64,000 nucleotides of DNA. It comes from Astropecten irregularis (taxonomy: Eukaryota; Echinodermata; Asteroidea; Paxillosida; Astropectinidae). The stretch covers positions 16,103,217-16,167,216 of the forward strand of contig OZ020246.1 in the NCBI GenBank assembly GCA_963971285.1. The letters are read 5' to 3'. The notes below the pieces were generated by a model. It had not been told where the DNA came from. It saw only the letters and a program-made list of their open reading frames with translations, and made no database searches. Shown here one piece after another: positions 1-15,500 of the stretch. The stretch's first letter is position 1, and every line of letters begins with the position of its first letter. The translations under genes were made by a program, and so were the position numbers.

Positions 1-231
1 CAATGGAGAATACAGGGCTTAATTATGGGTAAAGATGTTGAAAAGTTAAGTACTAGTAGGAATTATTTTGTAGGAAGATGAAGTCAGTGGGTACATTGAA
101 GCTTCATGCACTAGATAGTGAAATTGTTCCCTATAGACGGCCCATTCTGAGGCAAAATTGTCCTTATTTTGACTACTTATATTGAACAACTTCTGACATT
201 CATCATTGTATCCATCTGCACGTGCCATTAG

Positions 232-516
232 GTGGTGAATGCACTAGGCCGCATCGTCTACCATGCCCTTGACTACGGTTGCCATGAAGAGGAGGAGAGG
301 GTCCTAAGCGACCCCTTAGAGGACCTGATTGACCGCATGACCCATTCCGGGGAGGCGGGTCACCATGACGACGACGTTGACGATGATGATGACAGGAAGA
401 GCCAGAGTAGTGCCAACACGGATGAAGGCATCGTGGATGGACACGAGTCAGATGACTTTGATGAGAACGAGAACGACAAGACCAAAAGGATCTCAACCTT
501 CACAGACGTCTTACAG
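232..516 (+). CDS. SPIRE: SPIRE exon: C-terminal half of KIND domain and acidic linker
   Basis: The intron ends in CCATTAG and the exon opens in phase 0 with GTG GTG AAT. Residues [13 protein letters not shown] followed by [18 protein letters not shown] match the last helices of the Spire KIND domain, which binds formin tails. A run of Asp (DDDVDDDDD) and further acidic residues follow, then TFTDVLQ before the GTATAG donor. The preceding exon should lie left of the window. Confidence 0.93.
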
Positions 517-3500
517 GTATAGTAAGATAATTTGCAAAAGATTTGTTTTTAACCAGTTCATATAAAAGGCTAGTCTGAGTATCACCCATTCTACTCCGTG
601 CCACTCCATACAAATGTCTGATACATGCGTGCATACAAATTTTATGCAATGTGGCACATCAGCCAATCAGATCTGTTTTGTGAACATTTCCTTCAGGATC
701 GTGATGAAGGATGTTGATTGGTCAATTTCGCGCGTCCGCCTGGCAGCAGCTATCTTCATGACATATGCGCTCGTGCTCGCCAAAGGTTATGATAGTAGAT
801 GTTCCCTGATTGGTCAAAAGTTAGAGCGGTCAGTGCTGGGTTTGTTTGCATAATTAATAAGGATATCTGCACAAATGTGATAGATGCTTGCTCGCTGTAC
901 GGCGAGTGCGTCTATCACATACACTAAGTAATAAAAGGCTTGCTTTGGAACTAACAAATGACAAAGGTCACTGTTGGGACACAATTTTCAGCACTTTCAG
1001 ACTTACTTTGGGACTATTAAACCCCAATGGGGTTTAGCCTTGAAAATTGGTTGGACTAGTCCCACTACCATGCCCTATGGGGATTCTTCTATGACTTAAC
1101 ACCACATACTTTTATCGTTTGGACAAAACTGACCTAGCCCCGATCCCACAGACATGGACAAGCCTGTGGAACACGTGGGAAAGGGAAGTGTTAAGTTAAT
1201 ACTTATTACTTGGTGTTAAAGAGAGTGGGCCGGCTGGAGCAGTGGGGCCTGTCTTAAGCAACAGCCCTCCCTCCATCAGCCTGCAAAAAACGTCTTTACA
1301 GCAGATTTATCTTCAGATGCCTTGCCGAGTTAGTACTTTTGCCTCACCATCATGCCCTAAGCTGGTGATGGGTCTGCCCCTCAAAACATCCCAGTCCACT
1401 CCAGCGTGCTCTAATACCTAATACTCTGTGGCATAACTGATTTATTAAGTAGTAAAATATGCCAATACTAAAGGGTTGATATTCATTTCCATTTAAGACT
1501 GTAATTTGATGCAAGGTTTGGTTGGTTTAATACCACAGTAGGCCCATAATTCTATCAGAATCTGCCTTCAATCTGAAACGTTTATCCACTATACAGCTGC
1601 TACACGGTCCAATATCAAATACCGGCCTTGTGTCAGTTGAGCCATTGATATTCTGTTTTTAAAGCTGGAAACAGGTAGTACAGAATAATTGGGAAATACA
1701 GTACATGTAGTTCTCCTTAGAAAAGGGATTCAGTTGACAATCAGGGCCAAATTTCATTTAAAGTTAAAATCATACTTTTGTTTTTGTCAAAGAAATGCGA
1801 ATCATGGGCAAAAATATCAACAAAGATACAGTAACAGTCATGAAATTTCCAAAAAGGTGCCCTTTTTGAGAAAACAGTGAAAAACACGAATTCACGTTAT
1901 TTTCAAAAATCTTTTCACCGAATCACCATTATTTTTGATCTTGTAAAGATCAAAATTGTTTTGGGTCAATTGGTTTTACTATTTTCTGGATAAATACATT
2001 GGGGGCCTACTGGTACAGCATTTCAGGCAGGAAAATGTTAACGGTATGTTTATACCATTACCATCACCATCTTTATACTCTATATGTGTAACTTACATGT
2101 ATAGGTAAATCTGTGAAGATTTCTGTATCGGTTTGGTATGCCACCAAAGTATGATAGTGCCTTTAAAGCTGTTCTGCAGAGAGTGCACGAGGCAACAGCA
2201 TGCTAGAATCGCAATATACATTATAAAGTTGGATTTTGATTGTTACCCACATGTATTTACTTTGAATACTACATACATGGAGATGGACTTTTATAAAAAT
2301 GATATTTATAGCTCAGAATTTTTTAAAAAACCAGGGTCGGGTAGAGCACATTGTATGTACCTGTTAATGTTAGAAAGTTCTGCTTGAACATCTGCTAATG
2401 TGCTTTGAGCCTCTTGTCTGACTGCATGTGTATTTATACAGCAAAGTGTATTAGCCCTGACAGGTTGTGGTGTGTTGCCACAGGAACAACATTCCACAGC
2501 ACAGAAGGTGTCTGGTTTTACCATGGGTCAAACGAGTTCATGAGGAGTTGGCGTGTTTATGTGGGCGTGGCCAGGAACACAGGAAGGGAGGATGGATGAG
2601 AAAATAATGGAACAATAAGGGAGATTGAGCAGGGCGTAGGGTGGATTCATGCTGTCAGTGTCAGTCATCTGCATGGCCTGGGGGGATAGGAAGGGTAGGG
2701 CCCATGAAGGTGTGGGCCGATGTCAGGGACATTGTATAGAGCTGCACAGAGGGACATCTCGGGGCATCTTAGGAAAGTCCTGTTTACGTGTATATAGGAT
2801 GCCTCACATCATCTGTGCTACACCTTATTCACAATACTTATCATACATACATGTACAATGTATGTTCATGTATAGGTCCTATGTATTTGCAAGCTGGCTA
2901 TGCCAAGTCGTTAGTAGTGAATGTATCAAAATATTTCCTCAAGCAGTTTAACCTTACATAGTGTTGTGAGGCACTTAAAAAGTGTTAGCTTGTGTGGCAT
3001 TATGTTGTTGATAGAATTAATTAGGATTCCCCTTTAACCTGTCATGGCTAAAATTAATGGAACATGTACTGACGATATTGCAGTGGTTGATTACATGTAG
3101 ATACCGTATTTGAATCAAATTGAAACAGCACACCATAGCATGCATAGAGATGCGACTTCATTTGGTTGCTTTGCCTTTCAAACTATGTACATTTATATGA
3201 ATCATGATGCATACAAGTATATTATCAGTGTTGTGGATTAGAACATCTTCAGTATGACATAGATAGACATGAATTCTTATAGGACAAGATAAATCATGTT
3301 TCATAAGTAGAACAGATTTTACACACATAATTTTCTAAGGTCTGATCATATTTATGAGATATTTTTCTCTGAAACAATTAGAGAAAAATGCTGTAGAGCT
3401 TCCATAATAATGAACTAAATAATTCTTAACAATAATTTGGCTTTGCTGGATGGAGGCTGCCATCTTCTTTTGATAAAGGAAGCTTCAAATGAAGAGAATC

Positions 3501-6500
3501 AATTAGACTATCAAAATCATATACATTTCTAAGGTGCCTATTGGCATTGTTTTTACGTGGAGTCTTAAATGAAATTCCATGTTGTACTTTATTTTTCAAA
3601 AGTCATTAATTTCATTTTTGGATGCTTAAATGTTGGCTCATGATGAACAAGGCACATTTCAGTTGCCAGACATGTTGTCATCGATTTTAGAATACAGTAA
3701 ATGTTTATGTACAAAATAATGTTACATACTGTACATAAACCGTGCACACGTAATACTTTAGGTCTACAGTATTACGTGTGCACGGTTTATGTACAGTATG
3801 TAATGTGCACGTATGCTACTTATCATTATCCATTCCATGCAAGTACAAGGACATCATTAAGATGGCATTTACATGTACAGTATGTACTATACAGAGGCAC
3901 TGTGAATGATACTGTAGTAATTATTGCAGTGTGCATTAAGCACTCAGTAGGATTATGATGAGTGTGATGAGTGTGGTTGACCGAGGTACATGTACTACAC
4001 ACATAATGTATCCATGCCGGCTCCTCTTATTGACCTCATCAAGGAGGGGCGGAGAATTGCCCCCTTGCCGCGCTGACGTGACGAGCCCAACACCCCCTTC
4101 CTTCCTGCTTGCCCCCCTCCCCTGTCTTGCATTAAACATGAGTGCATGCACTCCAGCATACTGGAATATTTTGCCGCATCTAGGCCTATGTACTCCAGAT
4201 GCACTCGAGATGTGCCAGGCTGGCGATGCAGAATTAATAGCATGCATCTTGTGAAATATAGACATCATGCACTCCCAGTCTGATTTTTGTTACACTAGAT
4301 CCAGTATACACATAAATGGCAGTATCACTCCAGTGCATAATGGGTTTTATAGGAGTTTGCGATCCAATCTTTGCATCTTGAGAGGAATTTGAATTTAAGC
4401 AGACTAGTAGAGTTTTTTGCTTACTGTTAGCATGTTTCATGGGAGAGTTGTCTTTCTCCTTACTTACGCTAAGCAAGGACTTTCTGCAGAATGCATGTGA
4501 CAGCGCGTTAGCTGAAAAAACAAAACAAAGTTAGCCTACATGTACTGTTCAAAATTCCTCGCTAACTGATTAAGCTTAGAAAGTCTTGCTTATAGGGATT
4601 CTATGAAATACATTGTAGATGTCGCACGTAGCAGTGCCCGTAAGCACAAAAATAGGCCGTAACGGATTCCATGAAATTGGGCCCAGGAGGTACATGTACA
4701 TATAGTACACACTTTATTGGACAGTAAGTTTCGGAATGATGCTAGCCAGGATTCTATACTACATGTAGATATTTTTTACAGCTGGATGAATTAGTGGATG
4801 GATTACAGTATTCACACGTGCATGATGCATGTAATACATGTATTAGCGTAGTGTGTGCTTAGTCATTACATGCAAATCTCATTCAAGGAAATACTAATTA
4901 CATGTATGGTATTATGATGGCTTGTGAAACACTTGCTTGAGTGGCTTCTTGAGAAAAATACAATATATGTCCTGTTGTAATTTTACATGGACATGTAGGA
5001 CTACATGTAAGAGACCACAGATGCATATTGTGTATTCAGAGCCTGAAGATGATGCCAAGTTTTCCATGGAAACAATTGAAAATGATTCATTAGAATTGAA
5101 TTAATAGTGAATTTTGTGTTTCAATTCCTTTGCATAGATATTGTATACAGTATATGCAAATGGGCATCATTTGAATGTATTTACCCATAAACACCTGCTA
5201 TAGTGCTGCTAATTATCCATTAGATATTTATAATCTAGCATTGACAAGTTATGCATAATTCATTCATAATTAGTGCAGCTTGTGACCTCACAAGTTCCTT
5301 TAACCTTTAAGAAAACCAATAATCGATTGATGCTATTTGGCCTAATGGTTGTGGTATTGGCCAATGGATCGTACACATTGTTGTACACGTTCATTTCTGC
5401 ACTGGTAATGAACTCTCATTGTAGCCTTGAAGGAAGACCTTTTGCAATTTTTACTTCATATACAGTAGTAAATTGCATTACATGCACCGTGTGTCCCCTC
5501 CATAGAACCCACATGTGAGCAGTTCACATTGTACTAGAGTCTTGCTTTCTTGCATACAAATTTTGTGTATGTTCAGAATAACATGATTTCAAATGGCTAG
5601 GTTTTTTTTACTCTGGCAATTTCTTTTTTCACCTTCAATTTCAAAAGCATGTACATGTATGTGCGTGCTACAGTATAAATCAGTCGGGCAGTCGGGCTGG
5701 TGTTTTTTTCGTGTTTTCATAGAACTTCTAATTAGTCTATGGCAGATTGCTTAACACCAAAGCACGCTTAGGTTACCAGTCAGGACGTTGTGCTATGAAT
5801 TCCTTTAAATTTCCTGGTACTCCGCTGTTTTTGATTTAGTTAGTTTATGCTGTAAGAGGATGAAAATAATGTCGCATATTCCAGTTTCAAAGCTTTTGCG
5901 AAAGGGCCCCTATGCATTTAAATAATTCTGAACATAATTGTTTTAGCAAAACGATATCTTGCGTCATCATTATTTAGCCATGTACCCTCTTCACTGTGTT
6001 ACTAAAAAAATACACACCCCGCATTCTGATAGGTCTTTGATTATTGCAAAGCCATTTGGAATTCTGTTTTTCAGTGGAAGCTGAAATTCTATCCCCCAGT
6101 TAAATTCCAAATCTCGGCCTAGAACTCTAGATTGCAGTGTCCGCTGCAAATAAATTATTTGAGCAGTTTGTAGCAGATTACAATTACCCACCTCACCCTC
6201 CCTGGTCACTCTGAACATTTCCCCTTTTTTGTTCTGATCCTCTCATCCATTTATGTGTATCTTTACTTGCATGTTCTTGTCCTCTTGTCATTTAGCTTTT
6301 GGGAAAGATCCTGCCAGGATAGAAATGCCTCAGGTCCTTCTTACTCCAAGCATTTTATAAATTCAGTTCATTTTTGGGGCTGATGAGCAGTTTGCGGCAG
6401 TTTTATTACTTGTATTAAAATATATATCGACATACACTCTCAGTGAGTTCCATTCTCTTGTTTTGCTGTGGAATTGATTGGAGGTGAGTCAATGGAACAA

Positions 6501-9500
6501 GCTATTGAACCAACTGTATTGTCCACATGTAGGCCTCGTCTATGGTACCTAGCAATTATAGCAATGAAATGAGCACGCCATGGGCCTCCTCCATGGATAT
6601 TATTGTCTGCTATATTTCCTGTACAGGTTCAATTGGACAGGTGTTTTTCTATATGGATTGACATTTCCTTAAAGATGTGTACATAATTCATGTACATGTA
6701 TGAAATGGCAAATATTTGGAATGGTACAGATTGCACATTTGTTATTTGCTGTAGTACCATTGTTATCCGACATCGCACCTCACAAAATTCAACCAGTAAA
6801 GATCCCGGAGAACTTGATCTGTCAGTTAGGCCAAAAAGTATTTTTGGAACTAGATGCATGTGTGATGAGGGGAAGTGAACTTTTACCAAAAAATTGTTTG
6901 GTTTTAATGATTGTTTTTGATTTTTTTTTGAGCAGGTGATTAAAGTCAGTTATCTGAAAACTAATACAAGTAATGAACTGCTTTAACTTGCTCATCAAGC
7001 AAAATAAAGATGTGGAATATGCTTGGAGTTAGGAGGGCCCGACGTTTCGATCCTAGCAGGATCTTCCTCAATGGCTGTAAGAGTTAGGAGGGCCTGACGT
7101 TTTGATCCTAGCAGGATCTTTCTTATCAGCTAAAAGAGTTAGGATGGCTTGATGTTTTGATCCTAGCAGGATCTTTCTCAAAAGCCTTTGAGAATTCAGG
7201 CCCACTAACTCTAAGCATTAAAACTGACAAAAATACAAATTAGCCTTTGATAAAGAGCCTGCTAGGATCAAAACGCTACTGGCCCTCCTAAACTCCAAGC
7301 ATTTAATATATTTCAGGTCATTATTTTGGCTGATGAGCTGTTTGCAGCAGTTTATTACTTCTAAAATTAAAAAATTTTCAGAAACTGTGAGTCAGCCAGA
7401 TGCATTTCTTAGACTTGCAGCTTTTCGTTCTTTTGAGCGCTCTGTAGAATTTTCCTCCATTATAAAGTATGAGATGGTTGAGTTTGTAAACATGCATATC
7501 ACTGACAGTGCTGTGCACAAGACAATCTGTTCAGTCATTCCTTCTGGCTTGAAAGATTTCATCCCCTTATCCCGGAGCACACGCGCATATGCTCGTTATA
7601 CGTGTTTTACCAGTGCTTACGTGCACAGTCAGAAACATTTGATGCCACAGTAAGCCGATGAGGCTTGGCCAGTCCATTATGCACGATTGGTTTTTATAAA
7701 GGGATTGATTGTAGGTAATAGGTATAGGTGCGTGCTGGAGGAGGCATGCGTGATGTGGCACATTAACTCAGCATCTTCCTACTTTGGGATAATTAAACAC
7801 GCTAGACAGTATGTCTGATGAGCTGGCGTACAGACATCAAGGAAGGAAAAGAGAAAACCCAAACAACCCAAAAATTGCACCACAGACATTGACCTGTTTA
7901 AAGGCATAATACAGGATTGGTGAAGGTTATGGAGCAGCTGTAGACTGTTCATAATTTGATTTGTCATAGATTTAAAGCAAACCTGTGAAATTTTCAGCTC
8001 ACGTCGTCATTGGAAACTGTAGGAAACAGTGAAAAATGCTCACACTATAATTATCTCAACAAGAGATCAAAACTGTTTTCGGTCGGTGTTTTACTAAATA
8101 CAGCATTTCAGGTGGAAATATTTCAATAGTATGTTTCTACCAGCACCATATCCATACCCTGTTCAGTTATAAATACGTAAATCTGTCAACATGTCTGTTT
8201 GGGTATGTTACCAATCCTGTATTGTACCTTTAATTGCTTGCTTGTCAAACATTTTGTTTGCATATACATGTAGCAGGGTGATCATTTTGCATGGATTCCC
8301 AATGGAGCGAGATTCATTGAAAACTTAATTGCGTGTGACATTTTGTAAATTGCATACAAATATAATTCACATCCGTTCCTAATTTACTGCCCTGTGACAT
8401 AATGCATGGTTTATTCAATTAAATAATACTGTGTACTGTGTACTGTGTACTGTGTAATGTATCGATGCCTCATGAATGCATCTGAACAGTCAGACGCAGA
8501 GGTGGGTACATGTACATTCTAAGGCTAACGAGTTATTGATTTACCAATTTAGTCTATATTTTTTTGTGTTCAGGAAATTTGGCCTCCAAAACCCCTACAG
8601 ATTTGCATCCAAATAATTAAGACCCAATTATTCTATATGAGCTATAATTGCCTGCGAACATATTCTGATAAATTAAAAAAATCAAATGACAAACCTTACA
8701 AATTTCTGTACAAATGTACACGTATGCATATTTTATACTACATGTACTATAAAGTGTATTGTGTGCGTACAGTCGCACACGTTTTTATTTGTGCAATATT
8801 GTAGTGTGTATTAAGCAGTAATTGGATGTGATGGGTCCTTAATCTTATTTTATAGATTAAATTGTCATTTTATGTGCATCCCTGCAGTGCACTACTGAAA
8901 ATTTAATATCGTTAGGTCTACTGTGCCATATGTTAAACAAGGAATTAATGCACATAGTATGCAGTCTCTACAGAGCAGAAAGAATATATGTGGAATGTAC
9001 ATATTACATGTATGTATTATAGTGCAAATAAACATGGGACAAACTTTACAAATGAATTGAATTCATTATTTTGATCTTGCACATTATACTTTAATATTTA
9101 TGTATCATAATTAAGTGTCTCATTATTATGGACATTGTTTTCCTTCAAAATTTACCTCTCTAAGGCAAATAGGCCTACATGTACATGTATATTTTATAAT
9201 TTACGTTTCAATGAGTCACTTCACATGTTTTTGAGTGCCTACATTGCATTTGATGAAAATTCATCTTAAACTGTTTTATTTGGGCAATTCCACGGTAACG
9301 TAAGTTACCGGTACCCGTTAAGTGAGTAACCCGTTAAGTGACTTTGACCTATTCCTTGATCAATCATTCTTGAAAGACATACTCTTATGGTTCCTTGAAA
9401 TGCATGTAAATAGGCAAAATGGTTTAGGCTTATGTTACAAAATGTCCCCAAACCATGGAAATGCCCATCTATGCATTAATTAAGCAATTTACTGTTCCTT

Positions 9501-12500
9501 TCTTAAACTTGCAAGATTACAAAATGGCATTCATTTTTAAAGTGCTACACAATTCTTATGAACTTGAAAACATCAGTTAATGTCCTTTGCTCAATTCCGA
9601 ATTTGAAGTGAAAACCCACACAATATAATTGTGTGCAGCAATCCAGATCTTAGAATGTGCTGTGTTTACTGGCATTCATTACCAGTGAAATGCAACCCAA
9701 TCTATACATTCTAGCCCATATTTACTCACTGTAATTGAAGGATGCAGTCTTTCAGTCCCTCCAGTTCTACAAACATTACCCAAAGAGTTTGCGAGATATT
9801 TGTACAAGTTATGCGGGCTCTGAGATTTCAGCTGCAAGTAATTGGAGACTTTTGGAGAGTCGGTCTTGAGTCAACAGCGCATGCACACGCATGCGCAATA
9901 CAACGTACGCATGCTCACAATTGCGCAAGCATGGTTTGTGCGTGCGCTGTTGACTCAAGACCGACTCTCCAAAAATCTCCCATTGGAGCAGGATCATGAA
10001 AAAAACAGTCCCTTCTGTTCTTGTAAGATATATTCTTGATCATTTGGGGATTACGTATTTGGTCAGTGAAAATACCCGTCGTGTAATTGAATTGAGTTCC
10101 TCTCACGATTATGTTTGAAAAGACACAAATGCGGGCAAGAGGGACAAACATTGTGGTCTTTTTTTGCCTTAATTGAATTGTGCCATTCCACTTTCCAAAC
10201 TTGTTTATGTACACGATGCTTTTCCTTTCTCAAACAGGCTGAATTTGATCTAGGTACAATATTTATTTCACCTCATCAATTGTTTTTCATGGCAGTCACG
10301 ATTAGCTTTTAGAGGTACTGTAGACTGTATGTCTGAAACAGTAGACCCCCTACGACTTTGCAGTATGAAGTGGCCAAGTGGGTAAAAAACATGATACAGG
10401 ACATGTATACCCACTTGTACAAGTTGCGCATCATCATTGAACTCCTATTGAGTAAGCAAACACCTGAAAAGGGTTCTGATGTCATTTATGTAGCACCCCT
10501 TGAACAAACAAAACAGAAAACTTCAAACTTCAGATCTAGAAATGTCCTTGTTTCATCAACAGTTTTCTAGACTGCATGTTTGCCTAGATTGCTGAAAGGT
10601 AATAACCATTGCTTTGCACTGCATTCTGATTTGAAATCACTTTTGTTTTAATTTGGTACATCAAATTTCATGTATTATGCTCACATACATGTGTACATGT
10701 GTATGGTGTAAAACATTGATCAGCAGAATTCAATATCTGCAATAAACTCAACCACTCACCAAGCGTTCCCTGAGGTAACTGGAAAGATTATCTCAGATTC
10801 TTAGTCTATAAAGTTGTTATCCTCTTGAAGAAATGTGGATGCTGAAATTTCTAATCTAAATTTTGATTTGGGGTTTAATGTTTCAAAATGTTAACAAAAT
10901 TTGCATAAGCTGATAACTTTCAAGAACTGGCTTTCATACTTTTGCTTCCCTTCTTGACATAAAGCTGTTATCCTCACTTATGTTTTATTCTCAAAGAAAC
11001 GTGGATGCTGACATTTATATCTAAATTTTGATTCAAATTGATTGATGTTGCATGTTTATCAGGTTTTAGGCAGGAACAAAATTTGCATAAGTTGATGACT
11101 TTCTGGAACTTGCTTTCGTATTTTGGTTCCCCGCGGTATTACCGTGTATCGTATCATGCCTCTTAGCTGGTAATATTCATCAGATACATCATGACTCTCC
11201 GCTCCAGTCAATTTATCTACGCCCTGAGGGAGATTTCGTTCCCGCAATTTTTTTTTTATTGCCAAGCTCCGGTCCTTGGATTGTACATGTATACACCTAC
11301 GTATGCTGTACTGTATGTACGTGGGTGGGATATGTAATATAGACTGGTGCCTTGCGGTGACAGTAGGTGTTGCCACAGTCACCTTATGGTCTAGGGAATC
11401 CCATTCATTATAGTCGGTAAATGAGCCATGCGTCCGACTGGGAAAAACAATGTCTGGTACCCGTTTCGGCTTGAGTGCCTTCCTGGTCATGGTCTTGTCC
11501 TTTGCTTGATGTCCTCGTTCCCACTCTCTTTCTCGGGATCTTTCTCCGTTCATGGCTGCCAGTCAGTAATTACCTTTCTGGCCGAATCGATGTCCTTGTC
11601 TCAACTTGGGAATTTGCACAGTGAGAATGCATAATATTAAAGTAATGGGAATAGGTCTATTACTGTACATGTAATGTACACATGGACCTTTCTCCATGTG
11701 TTTGCTTAGTGAAATCACTGCATGTTGTCCAAACATTTCGGTCATGTTTGCCAGTATTGCAAAATTGACATTTTTTGCAGTCTGCACATCTGGAGCTAAA
11801 AATATGTGCGTCATGTACTTTGACAAACGTCTTACAAAAAAAAGGAAGAAGAAAAATCCATAAGTTTTCATAGTCACGGTAATGCAAATTGACAGGAACC
11901 CTTGGGCTTTCTGAAAATAGACATAATATTGTTCATCGGAATTTATAGGAACAAGTTTGAAAACACTATGGAGAAAGTGTCATGTAACGTGAAATGTATT
12001 AATTGTACAATTTACTTAAAGGTACTATCGTACTTTGGTAGCATACTGAAACAGAATTCTTCACAGATTTACCTATAACTTACAGGATATAAAGATGGTG
12101 AAGGGAGAAACATATACCGTTAAAATTGTTCTGCCTGAAATGCTTTATTTATTCAGAAAAGAGTAAAACCAATGATCAAAAATCTTTTTGATTTTGTTTA
12201 TCTTTTCAAGATAAAAAATAATGGCGAACAGATTTTGAAAATACTGTGGGCGTTTTCCAATGTTTTCCAAAAAGTGGATACCATAAGGGATTGGGAATTT
12301 CACAGATGACTGTTACTGCATCTTCCTTGATTTTGTTTGTCTATGAATCTGCGTATTACTTTGATAAAAACCAAAGTATGATATGCCCTTTAATAACAGC
12401 TGAGTATATAATACTGTACATTTAACATATTGGAACAATTTATGCTTCTAAAGACTACACAGAACGTACGTACATGTACGTAAACGTGTACAGCTGTGTG

Positions 12501-15500
12501 CAATGTACAGTACAAGTATTTTAGTGCAGTACACAGTGGTTGAAGAATAATCAAATTATCTTTGAAAAATTATATTTTCCTAGAAATTCACGTTTAAACT
12601 TGAAATGCCCTTGAATTATTCTTCTCATAAAAATATCTTACGCAAGGTGTTTTATTTGAGCTAAATGTAGCAGGAAAAAAAAAAAAGAGGATCCGAAGAA
12701 GATGAGCATGGTACATGTATTTGATTAGATTTTATAGTCTGGTTGCCCCTGGTGATTTATAAATGGAATCCATGTAGAATTGATAGTTGATATGATTTTG
12801 GCGGTCGGACTTTCAACATATGGAACGCGAAATGTCAGGCCTCACTTACTGGAGGCGCATCTTCAAATTGCATGTCTCGGTGAGGTGTAGGGTCAGTCCA
12901 CACAAATAACTCAGGGCAGTTTTATGATAACAAGGAAAATGGAAGCTGAACGAAGAGTGTTTACTGCATATATATCAGCTTCTTTAGGCAGAAAAAATGA
13001 GAGCAAAGTTGTTGTTCAGTGGCCTCTGTCATCTAATTTTCTTGAAAGACTCTAAAATAAAAAAATAATTTTTTTATTGGAATCAGCAAGCATAGGCCTA
13101 CCACTTATGGTTCCTTGGAATGCATGCAAATGTGCAAAAAAAGATGCAACTTACATGTGTTACAAAATGTCCCAAAACTGTGGAAATACCTTCAAGCTGA
13201 TTTATAAGCGAGTAAAATCCAGAAGCAGTTCTGAATATTTTATCTCCTCGTTGGGTACAAAGGCCATACCAGAAACCATCTGTAGTTCAATTTGCTTCGC
13301 CATAACATTAATATTTAAACACATTGCCATCTCTATCCTCGCATATACCTGTACATGTGCCCAATGGCATTAACAGTTTGGAGTGAGATGCCGTGAATTC
13401 TGGTCGGCATTCGCATAGTACTTCATGTGAATTTTAAAGCAAGGCAAATTTTTCTTGCGTCATACATATATATTAAAAACAAAAAACAGCAGGCTGGTTG
13501 TTGCCTGAACAAATTTCACATTGCATTTAATTTCACCTAAAGGTATAATTTCATACTTTGTTTGTTGTCAAAGAAATACACTATTCATGGGCAAAAATAT
13601 CAAGGAAGAATACAATAACAGTCATTTTATGAAAATCCCAGTCTCATATGGTGAACACGTTTTAAGAAGACATTAAAAAACGTCCACGATGTTATTTTTG
13701 AATCTGTTCATCGTTTTTTTATCTTCTGAAGATCAAAATTGTCTTGGTTACTCTTTTCTGGATGAATACAGCATTTCAGACGGAAACATTATAACAGATT
13801 AATGGTATGTTTCTACTTTCACCATCTTTATACCATGTATTTGCCTGTAAGTTATAGGTAAAGCTGTGGAGATTTCTTTTTCAGTATGCTACCAAAGTAT
13901 GATAGTACCTTTACAATATAAACCTGGCTTTAATAGCTTGTGATCAAGTATGCTGACAAGGATGCATGCAGCAAGATGACCGATAGCTAGATTTGATCCC
14001 ATAAACTGCAGAATTCCTCAAAACACAGCAGGCTATGTCTACCATTATGTCACTCCACAATATCAGAATGCGCTTAATTAATATCTGCCATTGTCAATGT
14101 GGTTCAAATCCTAATCAGCTATTAACTATATAGCATATTGCTTCTGGACAATCAACCACATTGCCGGTGTAATTTTTCTGACTATAACCTCTCAGTGCCT
14201 TATGAGGATGTTTAAAACCCCATCTGTCACGGAAAAGTGACTGGTAAACGGCCTTCTGATGGAGAAATCAATGTGGAACACAAAGAACCGGGTCACTGAC
14301 ATGTGAATGAGGTCACACGTAGTAGGACAGTCACGTATACTTGGCCTAAGTGGAGACATGATTTGGGCCGCCGGATTCTTCATTAGTAGATATTGGAAAA
14401 TCCTGACTGTCGCACAAGTCTGTTTGAGTGCCAGTGCATCAGTTAGCACTGGGAGAAAGCATTTTGTACCCATAGAGCTATATTAAAATTACTAGAGCGC
14501 TAGCTCCGTGTACAGAGTGATGCCTGCTGGGTGCATCTATGTTTGTGCACAAATTATGGAAAATACGAAATTGTGTACGTCTTTCATACGTCTATTTGCA
14601 GATATGCATTTGTGTTCTATAAGGGTGCGTTAATTATCGAAGCACAGTATGTCCAAAATCTGACGCATATGCGTGTTGCATTCAGAGTACATTCTTCGAA
14701 AGGCATTCCAGGCAAAGTTTTATTGTTCCACAGACACGCACAAAAATTCAAAAAGACTGCGCCCAGGACGGCTTCAAAGCATCTATGTACAGAGAACGCG
14801 AAGCTAGCACTCTAGTAATTAGCTCTATGTTTGTACCTCAGATGAAATGACAGCATGTTTTATCTGACGTCACATAAATGCAAGCTCATCATCTTCAACT
14901 TGATTCCAAGTCACAGTACAGAATTCTTTCAACATAGAATTCTGTCAACATGCACACTATGAATGATAGGAAATCGAACAAGTTGCTCCCCGGAATCTTG
15001 AGCATAATGTGTGGCCTCTTGTGCTGCACTATGAAGTGGTTCAACGTACACTGTGACACAGGTGGCGGGTACGCACAAATTGAGAGCTCCATGTGCAACT
15101 GAAATGAAATTGACTCATTTCACAATACATGTGCCACCGGCATTATAGGTACAGTACAAGATTGGTAACATACCCAAACAGAAATGTTCACAGATTTCAG
15201 GGCTTGAAGATGGTGCTGATAGGAACATACTGTTAAAATATTTCCTCCTAAAATGGTGTATTTATCCAGAAATTAGTTAAACAACGACCGAGAACAGTTT
15301 TAATGTTTTTCATCCTTTGGTTTCTTTTAAACAAATGGAGATTCATCCATGGGCACAAATATCAAGAAATACACTGTGACAGTCAGTTAAAATTGTTCTG
15401 CCTGAAATGCTGTATTGATCCAGAAAAGAGTAAAACAAATTGACCAAAAACAATTTTGATCTCAGGAAGATCAAAACTCCTGCGAATAGATTGGAAAATG

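Noticed and set aside
3955-4254. Overlapping 80-110-codon frames on both strands
   Set aside because: A locally GC-rich patch with few stops; no conserved motif in any frame.
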